Origin: an uncultured Elusimicrobium sp.
GTDB taxonomy: Bacteria; Elusimicrobiota; Elusimicrobia; Elusimicrobiales; Elusimicrobiaceae
DNA length: 64,000 bases
Assembly (NCBI GenBank): GCA_902797165.1
Contig: CADBRU010000018.1
Location: 34,273 to 98,272 of the forward strand
Reading direction: 5' to 3'
Each line of letters begins with the position of its first letter. Position 1 is the stretch's first letter. A program made the position numbers and the translations under genes. This document shows, in pieces, positions 9,656 through 17,794 of this stretch. The notes under the pieces are model-generated. The model searched no databases and was not told the origin of the DNA. It worked only from the letters and a program-made list of their open reading frames with translations.

Positions 9656-9684
9656 AGTATAAACACTTAAAAGCCCTTTGTCAA
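9656..9684 (-). promoter_or_regulatory. Sigma70-type promoter TTGACA-17-TATACT
   Basis: A consensus TTGACA (9679-9684), a 17-nt spacer and TATACT (9656-9661) lie upstream of the operon beginning at 9554. The predicted leader is about 95 nt. The AAATAGGG stretch just upstream of the -35 box matches the promoter at 2450-2455, so the two units are probably co-expressed. Confidence 0.78.
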
Positions 9685-9712
9685 GCCCTATTTTAAAAAA
9701 TATTTTAAGGCT

Positions 9713-9743
9713 CGGTTTCCCGAAGAAAACCTTCGAAAAACCG
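9713..9743 (-). terminator. Hairpin downstream of tadE-like gene, probable terminator
   Basis: A 13-bp stem (CGGTTT...CGAAG pairing with CTTCG...AAACCG, two G-U pairs on the minus strand) with a 5-nt loop starts 7 nt after the stop at 9750. A T-rich run follows after about 13 nt, so it is not a textbook intrinsic terminator. It separates the pilin-processing genes from the next promoter. Confidence 0.5.
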
Positions 9744-9749
9744 GATATA

Positions 9750-10283
9750 CTATCTGTTCTCCGGACGACGCCACGGCAATACCCGCTCGTTGGGGCCTAC
9801 ATATTTAATGACCTCAATTTCGCCCCCTGTTTCACACAGATAGGCAAAACCCGTTAAACAATTTTGGTCATTTTTACATAATTGCAACTTATCGTATTTA
9901 CACAAAAATTTAATCCGCGGAGGCGCAGTCCGCACCGTCATTTTAACTTGTGTCCAAGTACCGGACCGGTTGATCTTGAGGGTCAAACTGCGCAAACTGA
10001 GCAACCGCTTCATGCCCGGATTATTAAAACCTAAATAGTTTTCTACTTTCTTTTTAATATCTTTCTCTAAGTAGCGGCGATCCCAGCGTTGCAGAAAGTC
10101 GGTCATATGTGATTGCAATTGAAAACGACGCGCAGCATAAAACCCGGCAATTTCCATTTTTTGGGTCAAAACGAGCAGGCCGAAAATCTTGATAATAAAG
10201 ATGATAAAAATCACCAAGATCGGAAATAATAACACAACTTCCGTGGTGGCTTGTCCTCGATTGGAAAAAGATATTTTTCTCAT
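9750..10283 (-). CDS. TadE-like minor pilin (second copy)
   Basis: The 177-aa product begins with a short basic segment, then RGQATTEVVLLFPILVIFII, the hallmark of TadE/TadF-type minor pilins (Gly-Gln-Ala-x-x-Glu before a hydrophobic helix). In this family the leader is cut by a prepilin peptidase and the helix packs into the pilus or its base. The rest is a soluble domain with five cysteines in its C-terminal half. Its start overlaps the stop of the TadG-like gene by 4 nt, showing translational coupling. It is distinct from the TadE gene at 25617-26105, so the locus has two sets of minor pilins. Confidence 0.8.
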   Translation of the reverse strand: MRKISFSNRGQATTEVVLLFPILVIFIIFIIKIFGLLVLTQKMEIAGFYAARRFQLQSHMTDFLQRWDRRYLEKDIKKKVENYLGFNNPGMKRLLSLRSLTLKINRSGTWTQVKMTVRTAPPRIKFLCKYDKLQLCKNDQNCLTGFAYLCETGGEIEVIKYVGPNERVLPWRRPENR

Positions 10284-11443
10284 ACACCCACCTTTACGCT
10301 GTACTTTGAAATGGGATTAGGCCATATACAATTATTACTGCGGCGCGGACAACTTAAAATGACCGAGTTACGCACGTACGGATGATACCGTTGCGTCAAA
10401 TTAATATTAAAACGGTTTTCCGGCAATTGATATTTTTGCTTAAGCACAACCCCTTTGGCCAGTTGTTTTAATTGTTTGCGGCTCTTGGGTGTTAAGTAAG
10501 CAAATTGAAATATATTTGTTTTTAAGTCTTCCATCGGTTTAATCGGAATGGCATACGAACCGCTGTGATATTTTCCGCTTTTTTCATTGGCGCCGCCATA
10601 GTCCGCCGTTACGTAAAAACGCATGGTTTCGGTAATTTCAAAGGGTTCGGTTTCCAAAATAAAACGGTCCAACGTAGCAGCGGCTTGTTTCCCGCAGTCT
10701 TTGCGCGTACAGTCTTTGGTATTTAAGAAATAACTTTCCCGGAACATGCGGCTTTTATTAACGGTATCTTTATACGAATAAGCCTGTGCCTTATAAACAC
10801 CGCCCAAACGTATATAAGTGGTTAAATAAGTGCGGATGTTTTCCAATGCTATACCCGTGGCGCTGAAGAAATAATTATCCGCCACCTTTTTATTGGTCAT
10901 TACGTAAGTACCTTTATCATCCTCATTGTCATCCCCGTTATTAAGTGAGGGAGAAGGATCTTCTTTATTCCAATTTTCACGGGTTCCGTTGTAATAAGCA
11001 AATCCCCAATCATCATCTTCAGGTGAAGGAACAAACTGCGTAACGGCTCCGTTCTTTCCCGTTTTGCCTTTGTTGGGACCGGCCGCCGGGAAAGCCCCCG
11101 CCATATAAAAAGCATCAAAAATAGTGGGCGGGTTACTTTTGTCCGGTAAATTTGCTTTCGGCGGCAGTTCGTAACCGAAGTTTCCGCTTTGCATAACGCG
11201 GAAAGGCAAAGGACCGTTCACCTGCGCCACCGCGTTTAAGAAACCGCTGGTACTCGACATTTGGGAATAGGCTCCGTTATCTAAGGCAAATTGCTGACGC
11301 ACTTTTGTCATGGATAACTTGGAGGTTTCAAACAATAAATATACCACCAAAATAAAAATAGGCGCAAGCATTACCGCCGGCAGCAAAATTTGCGCGCGCC
11401 GGTTTTGTACGACCTTTTTTATTTGATTCGGTATATGCATCAT
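10280..11443 (-). CDS. TadG-like pilus-assembly protein
   Basis: The 387-aa protein has an N-terminal segment RRAQILLPAVMLAPIFILVV, like the putative Flp-pilus-assembly TadG-type N-terminal region, followed by a large soluble domain with a short Asp/Glu-rich loop and several cysteines. TadG-type proteins are membrane-tethered and contribute to the envelope-spanning part of Tad machines. The soluble part does not show an obvious von Willebrand A motif. A second ATG directly follows the first (11440), so the start is uncertain by one codon. The start overlaps the stop of the Flp-like gene and the end overlaps the TadE-like gene. Confidence 0.7.
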   Translation of the reverse strand: MMHIPNQIKKVVQNRRAQILLPAVMLAPIFILVVYLLFETSKLSMTKVRQQFALDNGAYSQMSSTSGFLNAVAQVNGPLPFRVMQSGNFGYELPPKANLPDKSNPPTIFDAFYMAGAFPAAGPNKGKTGKNGAVTQFVPSPEDDDWGFAYYNGTRENWNKEDPSPSLNNGDDNEDDKGTYVMTNKKVADNYFFSATGIALENIRTYLTTYIRLGGVYKAQAYSYKDTVNKSRMFRESYFLNTKDCTRKDCGKQAAATLDRFILETEPFEITETMRFYVTADYGGANEKSGKYHSGSYAIPIKPMEDLKTNIFQFAYLTPKSRKQLKQLAKGVVLKQKYQLPENRFNINLTQRYHPYVRNSVILSCPRRSNNCIWPNPISKYSVKVGV

Positions 11444-11622
11444 TTAGATATCATTTGCCCCACAAACATAAAAAACCAACGTACAATATCTGTGTGAAAC
11501 GCCGTTACAAAAGCAGAAAATATCACCAAAATACTACCCAGCATAAGGACATATTCGATACTGGCTTGTCCTTTACGCCGGCGTACTTGATGCCAAAGAC
11601 TTTTGAAACGGCTTAGTTTCAT
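11440..11622 (-). CDS. Flp-like pilin (third copy)
   Basis: This 60-aa protein has the class III pilin pattern: basic leader, RRRKGQASIEYVLMLGSI with the Gly-Gln-Ala-x-x-Glu-Tyr processing region, one hydrophobic helix and a very short tail. Flp pilins are cut by a TadV-type prepilin peptidase and polymerise into the tight-adherence fibre. It follows the response regulator directly (stop at 11623) and overlaps the TadG-like gene by a few bases. It differs from the pilins at 26125 and 26373 in lacking any extended C-terminal region, so it may be a minor subunit. Confidence 0.82.
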   Translation of the reverse strand: MKLSRFKSLWHQVRRRKGQASIEYVLMLGSILVIFSAFVTAFHTDIVRWFFMFVGQMISK

Positions 11623-12318
11623 TTATTCTTCGTCCTCGTCCTCTACAAAATGGGTCCCTTCCGAAGAAATTAAGCCTTGTTCAATGGCTTTGACCACTGC
11701 TTCGGTGCGGCTGCTGACACCCAATTTGTGAAACGCACTGTTCAAATGGTTTTTAACTGTTTTAACACTACAGTTTAAGGCTTTGGCCAGTTCCTTATTG
11801 CTCAGCCCCTTTCCCAGTAAATCCATCACTTTGATTTCCGTTTTGGTCAAAGTAGCCTGTGTGGGCAAATTCGATTGTCCCATACTGCGCAAACCGTGCA
11901 GCAGTTTGCCCATCATTTGTTGCGGGATCATCAGCCCTTCTGCGGTAAATGTTTTGATGGAATTAACCAGTTCCGCCGCCGGTAACATTTTGGACAAATA
12001 ACCGTTCGCCCCGGATTGTATAGCGTCTAACACATGTGCTTCATCTTCAAAAGAAGACAACATCAGCACATTTACCTCCGGTGCGGCCTCATGGATTTTT
12101 TTGGTAGCGGATATACCGTCCAGTTTAGGCAATTTAATATCCATAAGCACCACATCCGGTTTTAATTTTTTGGCCAGAGCGACTGCTTCCAGACCGTCTG
12201 CGGCTTCCCCTACTACTTCCAACCATTTTTCATTGCTCAGCACGTCTCTGATCCCTTCCCGAAACAAAGTTTGATCATCTGCAATTAAAATAGTTATCTT
12301 CTTCTTTTTTGCTGGCAT
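11623..12318 (-). CDS. NarL/FixJ-type response regulator
   Basis: I start at the ATG at 12318 (231 aa) because GGAG lies 6 nt upstream; the ATG at 12330 lacks a site. The receiver domain (about 1-125) has Asp14-Asp15 in the acidic pocket, the phosphoacceptor Asp60 in VLMDIKLP and a conserved lysine in YLSKM. The C-terminal LuxR-type helix-turn-helix begins with LTKTEIKVMDLLGKGLSNKE and ends with the KTVKNHLNSAFHKLGV recognition region. An acidic tail closes the protein. It lies 15 nt after the hybrid kinase gene, so it is the likely output of that system, and it directly precedes the Flp/TadG/TadE genes. Control of the Tad appendage is inferred. Confidence 0.9.
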   Translation of the reverse strand: MPAKKKKITILIADDQTLFREGIRDVLSNEKWLEVVGEAADGLEAVALAKKLKPDVVLMDIKLPKLDGISATKKIHEAAPEVNVLMLSSFEDEAHVLDAIQSGANGYLSKMLPAAELVNSIKTFTAEGLMIPQQMMGKLLHGLRSMGQSNLPTQATLTKTEIKVMDLLGKGLSNKELAKALNCSVKTVKNHLNSAFHKLGVSSRTEAVVKAIEQGLISSEGTHFVEDEDEE

Positions 12319-12333
12319 ATGCCACTCCATTTT

Positions 12334-13455
12334 TTAATTTCCGCCGATAGGCAAAGTAAACGCAAAACAAGCCCCCAAACCTAGGCCTTGACTTTGCGCC
12401 CAAATCTGCCCGCCGTGATTGGTTACAATATCCTTAGCAATCGATAATCCCAACCCCAAACGGCCCACGCGGTTTTTATCACCTACTTGCGTAAAACTTG
12501 TAAACAAAGAAGGTGCTTTTTCCGGATCAATTCCATCCCCGGAGTCCGTTACCGATACTTTAGCATTTTTTTCATCTAATTTGCTAACTACTACTTTGAT
12601 CTTTCCGCCATCGGGCGTATGACGCACCGCATTTTCCAACATATTGGAAATAACTTGGCGGATACGCTTTTCGTCAGCAAAAACCGGTATGCTTTCATTA
12701 CTTTCAAAAGTCACTTCGATATTGCGCTTACTGGCTTTATCTTTGAAAATTTCGGTGGTCTTTTTCATGCTGGCGGTCAACTCAAAGTTATTTTTCTCAA
12801 TGCGCAGTTTCCCTTTTTCAATAGCCGCCCAGTCCACCAGATCCTTAATCAAATGCTCAATTTGCCCGATACTTTCATCCATGTAAGACATTTTTTTGGT
12901 TTGTTCTTCATCGGGAGTCATTTTGCGCTTAAGCATATCAAAACTCATTTTCAAAGTCATCAGTGAATTGGACAAGTCATGCGAGACAATGGAAAAGAAT
13001 TTTGATTTCATGTTATTCAAACGGTCCAAATCCGCATTGCGTGCTTGCAACTGCGCCAATAACTGTTTGTTACTTTGTTCCAAAAAGTATTTATCCAAGG
13101 CCCGATGAATAGTGCGTTTCAGGTAATCGAAATCTACCGGTTTAATAAGGAAATCATAAACAGATTCTTTCATGGCTTCCATAATGGAGTTTAAAGAAGC
13201 ATAGGCCGTAATCATTACGATTTGGCTCTCTTGGTTAAAACCGCGTATCTTGCGAATTAAATCAAGCCCCGTTTCGTCCGGCAAGTTATAGTCCATTAAA
13301 ATTACGCTGAAAAACTCCGAGGAAACCAAATCAATACATTCCTTGCCGTTTCCCGCTTGATATACGCGGTATCCTTCAATTTCCAACAAATCCGCCAATG
13401 TTTCACGCAGGTTATTATCATCATCTACAACTAAAATCTTAACGTGCTGGTCCAT
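12334..13455 (-). CDS. Receiver-histidine kinase hybrid (cytosolic)
   Basis: The 373-aa protein has an N-terminal receiver (about 1-125; acidic pocket DDD 11-13, phosphoacceptor Asp55 in ILMDYNLP, lysine in LIKPVD), a coiled-coil linker, a HisKA-type dimerisation region with SIVSHDLSNSL as phospho-His motif, and an HATPase domain with N-box NMLENAVRHTP, G1 DSGDGID and G2 RLGLGLSIAK. No membrane segment is visible, so it is cytosolic. Receiver-first hybrids usually act as intermediates that are phosphorylated by another kinase and then signal onward. It overlaps the membrane kinase gene by 17 nt and is followed by the regulator gene. Confidence 0.92.
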   Translation of the reverse strand: MDQHVKILVVDDDNNLRETLADLLEIEGYRVYQAGNGKECIDLVSSEFFSVILMDYNLPDETGLDLIRKIRGFNQESQIVMITAYASLNSIMEAMKESVYDFLIKPVDFDYLKRTIHRALDKYFLEQSNKQLLAQLQARNADLDRLNNMKSKFFSIVSHDLSNSLMTLKMSFDMLKRKMTPDEEQTKKMSYMDESIGQIEHLIKDLVDWAAIEKGKLRIEKNNFELTASMKKTTEIFKDKASKRNIEVTFESNESIPVFADEKRIRQVISNMLENAVRHTPDGGKIKVVVSKLDEKNAKVSVTDSGDGIDPEKAPSLFTSFTQVGDKNRVGRLGLGLSIAKDIVTNHGGQIWAQSQGLGLGACFAFTLPIGGN

Positions 13456-15328
13456 AATGAGTATCTCCTATTTTACGGTAAATCTGTAAATAAATCGCAA
13501 AAACCGATCCCTTTTCCGGACGGTTATAAATAAACAACTTGCCGTGATGACGAGACACGGCCTTGCGCACGACTGCCAAACCTAAACCGGTACCACGTGC
13601 TTTGGTAGTATAAAAAGGATTAAAAATCTTAGCCTTTATTTCTTCCGATACGCCGGGTCCTTCATCCGCCACATAAATACATACCACTTTTTTGCCTACC
13701 CGGCTGCCCAATACAATCGTCCCCCCTTCCGGCATGGCTTCAACCGCATTGGAAAGCAAATTGCGAATAGCCTGTTTTAATTCCTCCACGTCTACTTTCA
13801 GTTTGGCATCTGCAGGGTCAATATCCGACGTTAATTGAATATTAACAGGCACCGGGAAAGACAATAATAATTCTTGCAAATAATGATTTACATCAATCAC
13901 ACTTAAAATCATATCTCTGCTGCGCGCAAATCCCAGTACTTCCCCAATGATATGATTGGCTTGTTGTATTTCTTCTTCAATAATAGAAAATTGCTTAATC
14001 AACTTCGGTTCCGTGGGCGGATGTACGGTTTTAATTAAACGGGTTGCATTACTGATTACTGCCAACGGATTGCGGATTTCATGGCTGATAATAGAAGCCA
14101 TCTGCCCGATTGTAGATAAACGCTCCGCTTTCACCAAATCTTCCATGGCCTGATTGAGTTCTTGAGTGCGTTCTTGCACACGGTGTTCTAGTTCTGCATT
14201 ACTTGATTCAAGTCTCTTTTGGGCGGCCAGAATGGCGGCTTTGCGCTCTCCCAACACGACTGCCATATGCAGAAACACACGGGCCAACTCTCCGATTTCA
14301 TTATTGGGAATAATTAAATCTTTTTCGGTAGGCATATAATCATCTTCCCGTTCAAACTTGATGGCTACTTCTTGCAGGCGTTTAAGCGGGCGGACAATCG
14401 GATTTAAAACCCAATGTCCTACAGCCAAAATGAAAACGATCATGACCAGTATAATCAGCAATACACTACCGAAAGAATGGAAGAGAATTTCCTTTAATAA
14501 AGCCGAAGTGGTTTCTGCCTGACGTAAGACATACACTTCCCAGTTTAATAAAGGCACATGAGCCCCGCTGACCATTACCTCCGTTCCATTGAGCCTGAGC
14601 ATATGTTTATTGGAAGTAACTTCCATGGCTTTTAATTGTTTAATAAAAGATTCCGAAATCCCGTTAGCAAGATACCGATTATCCAAAGGAGAAGAAGCCA
14701 TCAGCGTCCCCTCTTCCGACAGGACGATCGTCATCATATTCTCAAACGGTTGATCGGTCAATATTTGCTCCAGAGAATCTAAATTAATCTCCGCAATTAA
14801 TAAGTGACGTTTTTGCGCGGGGTTCCCCTTTACTTTGAACGGGAAGACCATAAATTCATATAAATGGGAATTAAAACGCTCTACAGAACCGATATAAACT
14901 TTCTCCGATTCGGCACTGGCAGGCACGATAGCCACTATATTGGGAATAGCCACGGCCGGATCTGTCATTTTCCCTGCGGAGAGATGTATTTTCCCGTCGA
15001 CATCCATGATACCCACATAAGAAAGATATTCGTTTTTTTGCAGTAAAAAATCTAAATCATGCTGATCCAAACCGGGATGTTCGTCAAAATCGGTATGCAA
15101 TTCCACAAAAATAGAGAAAAATTGTATTTGCTTGCTTACTTCTTCCGATACCGCATACGCAATGCGATGAGCGATGGTATGTTGTTTTTCGTAGATTTCT
15201 TTTTGTAAAACCTGTCTGTCTATATTCAGCACGTGCCAACCAATCAGAAAAACCGGCACAATAGAAACAAGCCCCAGTGCCAAAATGGCTTTTCCGAATA
15301 AACCGTTAATATGATGTTTCCAAACCAT
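13439..15328 (-). CDS. Membrane sensor histidine kinase with Cache-like ectodomain and HAMP
   Basis: The start is ATG at 15328 (629 aa) with AGAGG 8 nt upstream; the longer frame would need a TTG. A first transmembrane helix (about residues 15-38) and a second (about 280-305) flank a periplasmic region of about 240 residues whose size and secondary pattern fit a double-Cache sensor. HAMP, a coiled coil, HisKA (MASIISHEIRNPLAVISNA) and HATPase domains follow (N-box NLLSNAVEAMPEGG, G1 DEGPGVS, G2 GTGLGLAV). It is the likely top of the three-protein relay. The ligand is unknown; Cache domains generally bind small metabolites. Confidence 0.9.
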   Translation of the reverse strand: MVWKHHINGLFGKAILALGLVSIVPVFLIGWHVLNIDRQVLQKEIYEKQHTIAHRIAYAVSEEVSKQIQFFSIFVELHTDFDEHPGLDQHDLDFLLQKNEYLSYVGIMDVDGKIHLSAGKMTDPAVAIPNIVAIVPASAESEKVYIGSVERFNSHLYEFMVFPFKVKGNPAQKRHLLIAEINLDSLEQILTDQPFENMMTIVLSEEGTLMASSPLDNRYLANGISESFIKQLKAMEVTSNKHMLRLNGTEVMVSGAHVPLLNWEVYVLRQAETTSALLKEILFHSFGSVLLIILVMIVFILAVGHWVLNPIVRPLKRLQEVAIKFEREDDYMPTEKDLIIPNNEIGELARVFLHMAVVLGERKAAILAAQKRLESSNAELEHRVQERTQELNQAMEDLVKAERLSTIGQMASIISHEIRNPLAVISNATRLIKTVHPPTEPKLIKQFSIIEEEIQQANHIIGEVLGFARSRDMILSVIDVNHYLQELLLSFPVPVNIQLTSDIDPADAKLKVDVEELKQAIRNLLSNAVEAMPEGGTIVLGSRVGKKVVCIYVADEGPGVSEEIKAKIFNPFYTTKARGTGLGLAVVRKAVSRHHGKLFIYNRPEKGSVFAIYLQIYRKIGDTHYGPAR

Positions 15329-15344
15329 GCTGAATACCTCTTTC

Positions 15345-15379
15345 AAAAATGGGGGCAATCAGATTATGCTGATGCCCCC
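15345..15379 (-). terminator. Intrinsic terminator between thioredoxin-fold gene and sensor kinase
   Basis: On the minus strand GGGGGCATCAG pairs with CTGATTGCCCCC (one bulge) around a 6-nt loop, followed by ATTTTTG. It starts about 20 nt after the stop at 15401. Since only about 17 nt separate its T-run from the kinase start, it probably reduces rather than abolishes readthrough into the regulatory genes. Confidence 0.7.
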
Positions 15380-15400
15380 ATCGGTTTCCTTTCAAAACAG

Positions 15401-16351
15401 TTAGCAACTACCGGCAGGAGCCGCTGCTTGATTATTGCCGCGGGCCGGATTTAAAAACTCTAATCCTTGTTTTTGTGCCACACTACCGAAATCCAATACT
15501 TCTTTACCTTCCCACAAGAAAGACGGAGAAGCATTGATTCCGTATTCTGCTCCGTAAGCGGCTTCCGCTTTAAGCAGTTCCAAACCTTCGGTATCAAATT
15601 TCTTTAAAATTTTATTTACGTTGATACCGGCCTGTTCCATGGCTTTATCCCAACGGCTGGAACGATAGTCTTTATTGCGAATTTCCAAATATTTCCAGAA
15701 TTTTTCCGGATAATATTTTGCAATTAACAATTGACGTACGTCTTCTTCCCATTCGGCAGAACCATGTAAACTTTGAAATTCTTTCGTTTCCGGATTGTAG
15801 TTCACAATATAACGTAAGCGAACGGTTTTATCGGCAGGAAATTTACCGTCTTTTTTGGCATTGATAATTAAATTCTCGGCCATAACACCATACGGGCATT
15901 GAGACATTACGAAAATATCCAATACATTGGGTTGGACTTGTTTCTTAGTATAAACACCCGTGCGGGTTAAGTGCGGGAAAACCAAATAGGAATCTGTTTC
16001 CAAAATAGCCCCCGCCTTGATGTAAGGTTCCACTTTGGCGCGGTTTTCTTTCGTTTTCTTTACCAAATACAACGGTAAGAAACTGTAGTCCAAATTGGCC
16101 AGTTGCGGATCTTGCAGAGTAGATTCCACATCCATTGCCGTTACCTTCGGTTCCCCTTCAAAAGCCGCGGCCAGCCCGGCATTGGTTTGCGGATCTTGTT
16201 TGCCGGCGGCATAGTCTTTTGATTCTACTACAATCATTTCGATAGGCTTTTTTGCAGCGGTCTTGGTAGTGGTTTTAGCCGTAGTTTTATTGGCGGCAAA
16301 CACAGTGCCTACCAAAACAAATATGCTTAGCAAAGCAATCAGTTTTTTCAT
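15401..16351 (-). CDS. Exported thioredoxin-fold (DsbA/DsbC-like) protein with CPYG motif
   Basis: The 316-aa protein has a signal peptide (cleavage near Ala19-Ala20), a Thr/Lys-rich linker, a mixed alpha/beta region, and from about residue 143 a thioredoxin-like domain with DIFVMSQCPYGV (Cys152). The usual second cysteine of a CXXC motif is Gly155, so this is a monothiol version. The domain closes with the cis-proline loop INASPSFLWEG. The only other cysteine is the last residue (Cys316). Such folds act in periplasmic thiol chemistry. It is the last gene of the main Tad operon, whose pilin-like and TadG-like products contain cysteines, so a role in their folding is plausible but inferred. 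Confidence 0.78.
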   Translation of the reverse strand: MKKLIALLSIFVLVGTVFAANKTTAKTTTKTAAKKPIEMIVVESKDYAAGKQDPQTNAGLAAAFEGEPKVTAMDVESTLQDPQLANLDYSFLPLYLVKKTKENRAKVEPYIKAGAILETDSYLVFPHLTRTGVYTKKQVQPNVLDIFVMSQCPYGVMAENLIINAKKDGKFPADKTVRLRYIVNYNPETKEFQSLHGSAEWEEDVRQLLIAKYYPEKFWKYLEIRNKDYRSSRWDKAMEQAGINVNKILKKFDTEGLELLKAEAAYGAEYGINASPSFLWEGKEVLDFGSVAQKQGLEFLNPARGNNQAAAPAGSC

Positions 16352-16364
16352 TTTTTCCCCTCTT

Positions 16365-16637
16365 TTATTCTTTATCTTCCAGTTCGACAGTTACTGCACG
16401 TACTCCAATGGCACATAACACATTGTAAACAAACAAGAAACATACAGTAAATACCAAGAACAACAAAGTGTTTAAAATAGATTGCATAATCATATTCATG
16501 AAGAATTGCAAATTAAACACTACATCCGGGTTAAAAGCACCCATGATGCCACTAATCAGCATGACCGCAAATACTGCCACCGGAAATGCTGAGAAAATGA
16601 CGTTTAAAACTCCGATCTTTTTAATTGCTATTTTCAT
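16365..16637 (-). CDS. Small two-helix membrane protein
   Basis: The 90-aa protein has a basic N-terminus, two hydrophobic segments (about residues 14-35 and 50-75) and a short acidic tail with YNVLCAIGVRAVTVELED. The pattern of two helices ending in a Tyr-Asn ... Val-Glu-Leu tail resembles the small DUF3566-type membrane proteins, but the match is weak. It lies 13 nt upstream of the thioredoxin-fold gene and follows the HAMP sensor gene by about 30 nt, so it is part of the same transcript. Function unknown. Confidence 0.65.
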   Translation of the reverse strand: MKIAIKKIGVLNVIFSAFPVAVFAVMLISGIMGAFNPDVVFNLQFFMNMIMQSILNTLLFLVFTVCFLFVYNVLCAIGVRAVTVELEDKE

Positions 16638-16669
16638 CTTTCTCTCTCCATTGGGATTGACACCCTGTT

Positions 16670-17788
16670 TTATTGTAAAGATTTGTCCGGTTCTAATACA
16701 AGCACGATACGATTCTTACCTGCATCATCCGGCAATTGCACTGCTTTTACTACAAATTTAATATCATTGCTAGTTACATTTCCGCGTAATACTTTACCGG
16801 GATGTTCCATCGCCTCTCCGACTACCTGAATGATATTTTGCTGTCTTCCGTCAAATATATCCAACAAGTGGATCGGTCCTTCTTTTTTGATATTCATTTC
16901 GAAATTTGTGTATAGGATATTATTGTCTTCGTCAATAACCAGAGCACGAGAACCACGCGGAACCGTAACAGCCAAAATGGTTTTCCACCAACGTTGCTCT
17001 TTCTCCAGTGACATAATTTCCACATTTTCCAAACTTTTGATATCTTCTTTGATTTTGGCAAGCAAAGACGAAATAGAGGTTGCCACATCTCCGATTTCAT
17101 CACCGCGAGCCGGATACGTTAAACTCAAGTGATTCAAAGAAATCGCATCTATACTGTCTTTTAAATTTTCCAACGGACGAATGATTTTGAGCAGCAAGAA
17201 CAAATATAACACGCCGCCGATCAGCAAAATCATAATCAGCACGCCAATGCAATAACGCACCATAGACTGGCGAATTAAGGCTTTGGCACTTTCGCGCGAT
17301 ACGGTTAAATTAATGATACCGGCCACCGTGCTGTTTTTATCTAACAGCGGAATGGCCATATCGTAGTAATTACCTTCATCAAACATAACGGCTTGAGGAG
17401 CGCCCGTTCTGCGCACCTGTTCTACTACATTGCTATCCATACCCACTTCATTAAGATAGTCTTCGTAGGACATTTGGAAAAATTGGGTATTCTCATGCCA
17501 GCGGACTGACAAATTCGCATTTAAGTAGACCAAACTCTTAATACGGTCATCTGTTCTCTTCCACTCTTTCATCAGTTCTGCTTCGCGGAAGGTGGCATCA
17601 CTGAGCGGGCGGGAAGCCAAAGCAGACACCAACAACGGCGCACGGAAACGGACCATTTCTACCATTTCATTTTGTAATTTTCTGTCAAAAACAAACTTGA
17701 ACATGTTGTAATAAAACAGTCCACCCACCGCTGCTGCATACAGCGATACCATGACAAACCAAGCAATCCACTTTGATGTTAATTTCAT
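16670..17788 (-). CDS. Membrane sensor with HAMP and PAS-like domain, no output domain
   Basis: The 372-aa protein has two transmembrane helices (about 8-28 and 175-200) around a periplasmic domain of about 145 residues, a HAMP segment starting IIRPLENLKDSIDAI, a short coiled coil, and a C-terminal region of about 110 residues with the look of a PAS fold (RALVIDEDNNILYTN ... LRGNV). There is no histidine kinase, GGDEF, EAL or methyl-accepting region, so any signal must pass by protein contact. It sits between the TPR gene (6-nt gap) and the small membrane protein. A sensing role in Tad assembly is inferred from position. Confidence 0.75.
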   Translation of the reverse strand: MKLTSKWIAWFVMVSLYAAAVGGLFYYNMFKFVFDRKLQNEMVEMVRFRAPLLVSALASRPLSDATFREAELMKEWKRTDDRIKSLVYLNANLSVRWHENTQFFQMSYEDYLNEVGMDSNVVEQVRRTGAPQAVMFDEGNYYDMAIPLLDKNSTVAGIINLTVSRESAKALIRQSMVRYCIGVLIMILLIGGVLYLFLLLKIIRPLENLKDSIDAISLNHLSLTYPARGDEIGDVATSISSLLAKIKEDIKSLENVEIMSLEKEQRWWKTILAVTVPRGSRALVIDEDNNILYTNFEMNIKKEGPIHLLDIFDGRQQNIIQVVGEAMEHPGKVLRGNVTSNDIKFVVKAVQLPDDAGKNRIVLVLEPDKSLQ

Positions 17789-17794
17789 AATCTA

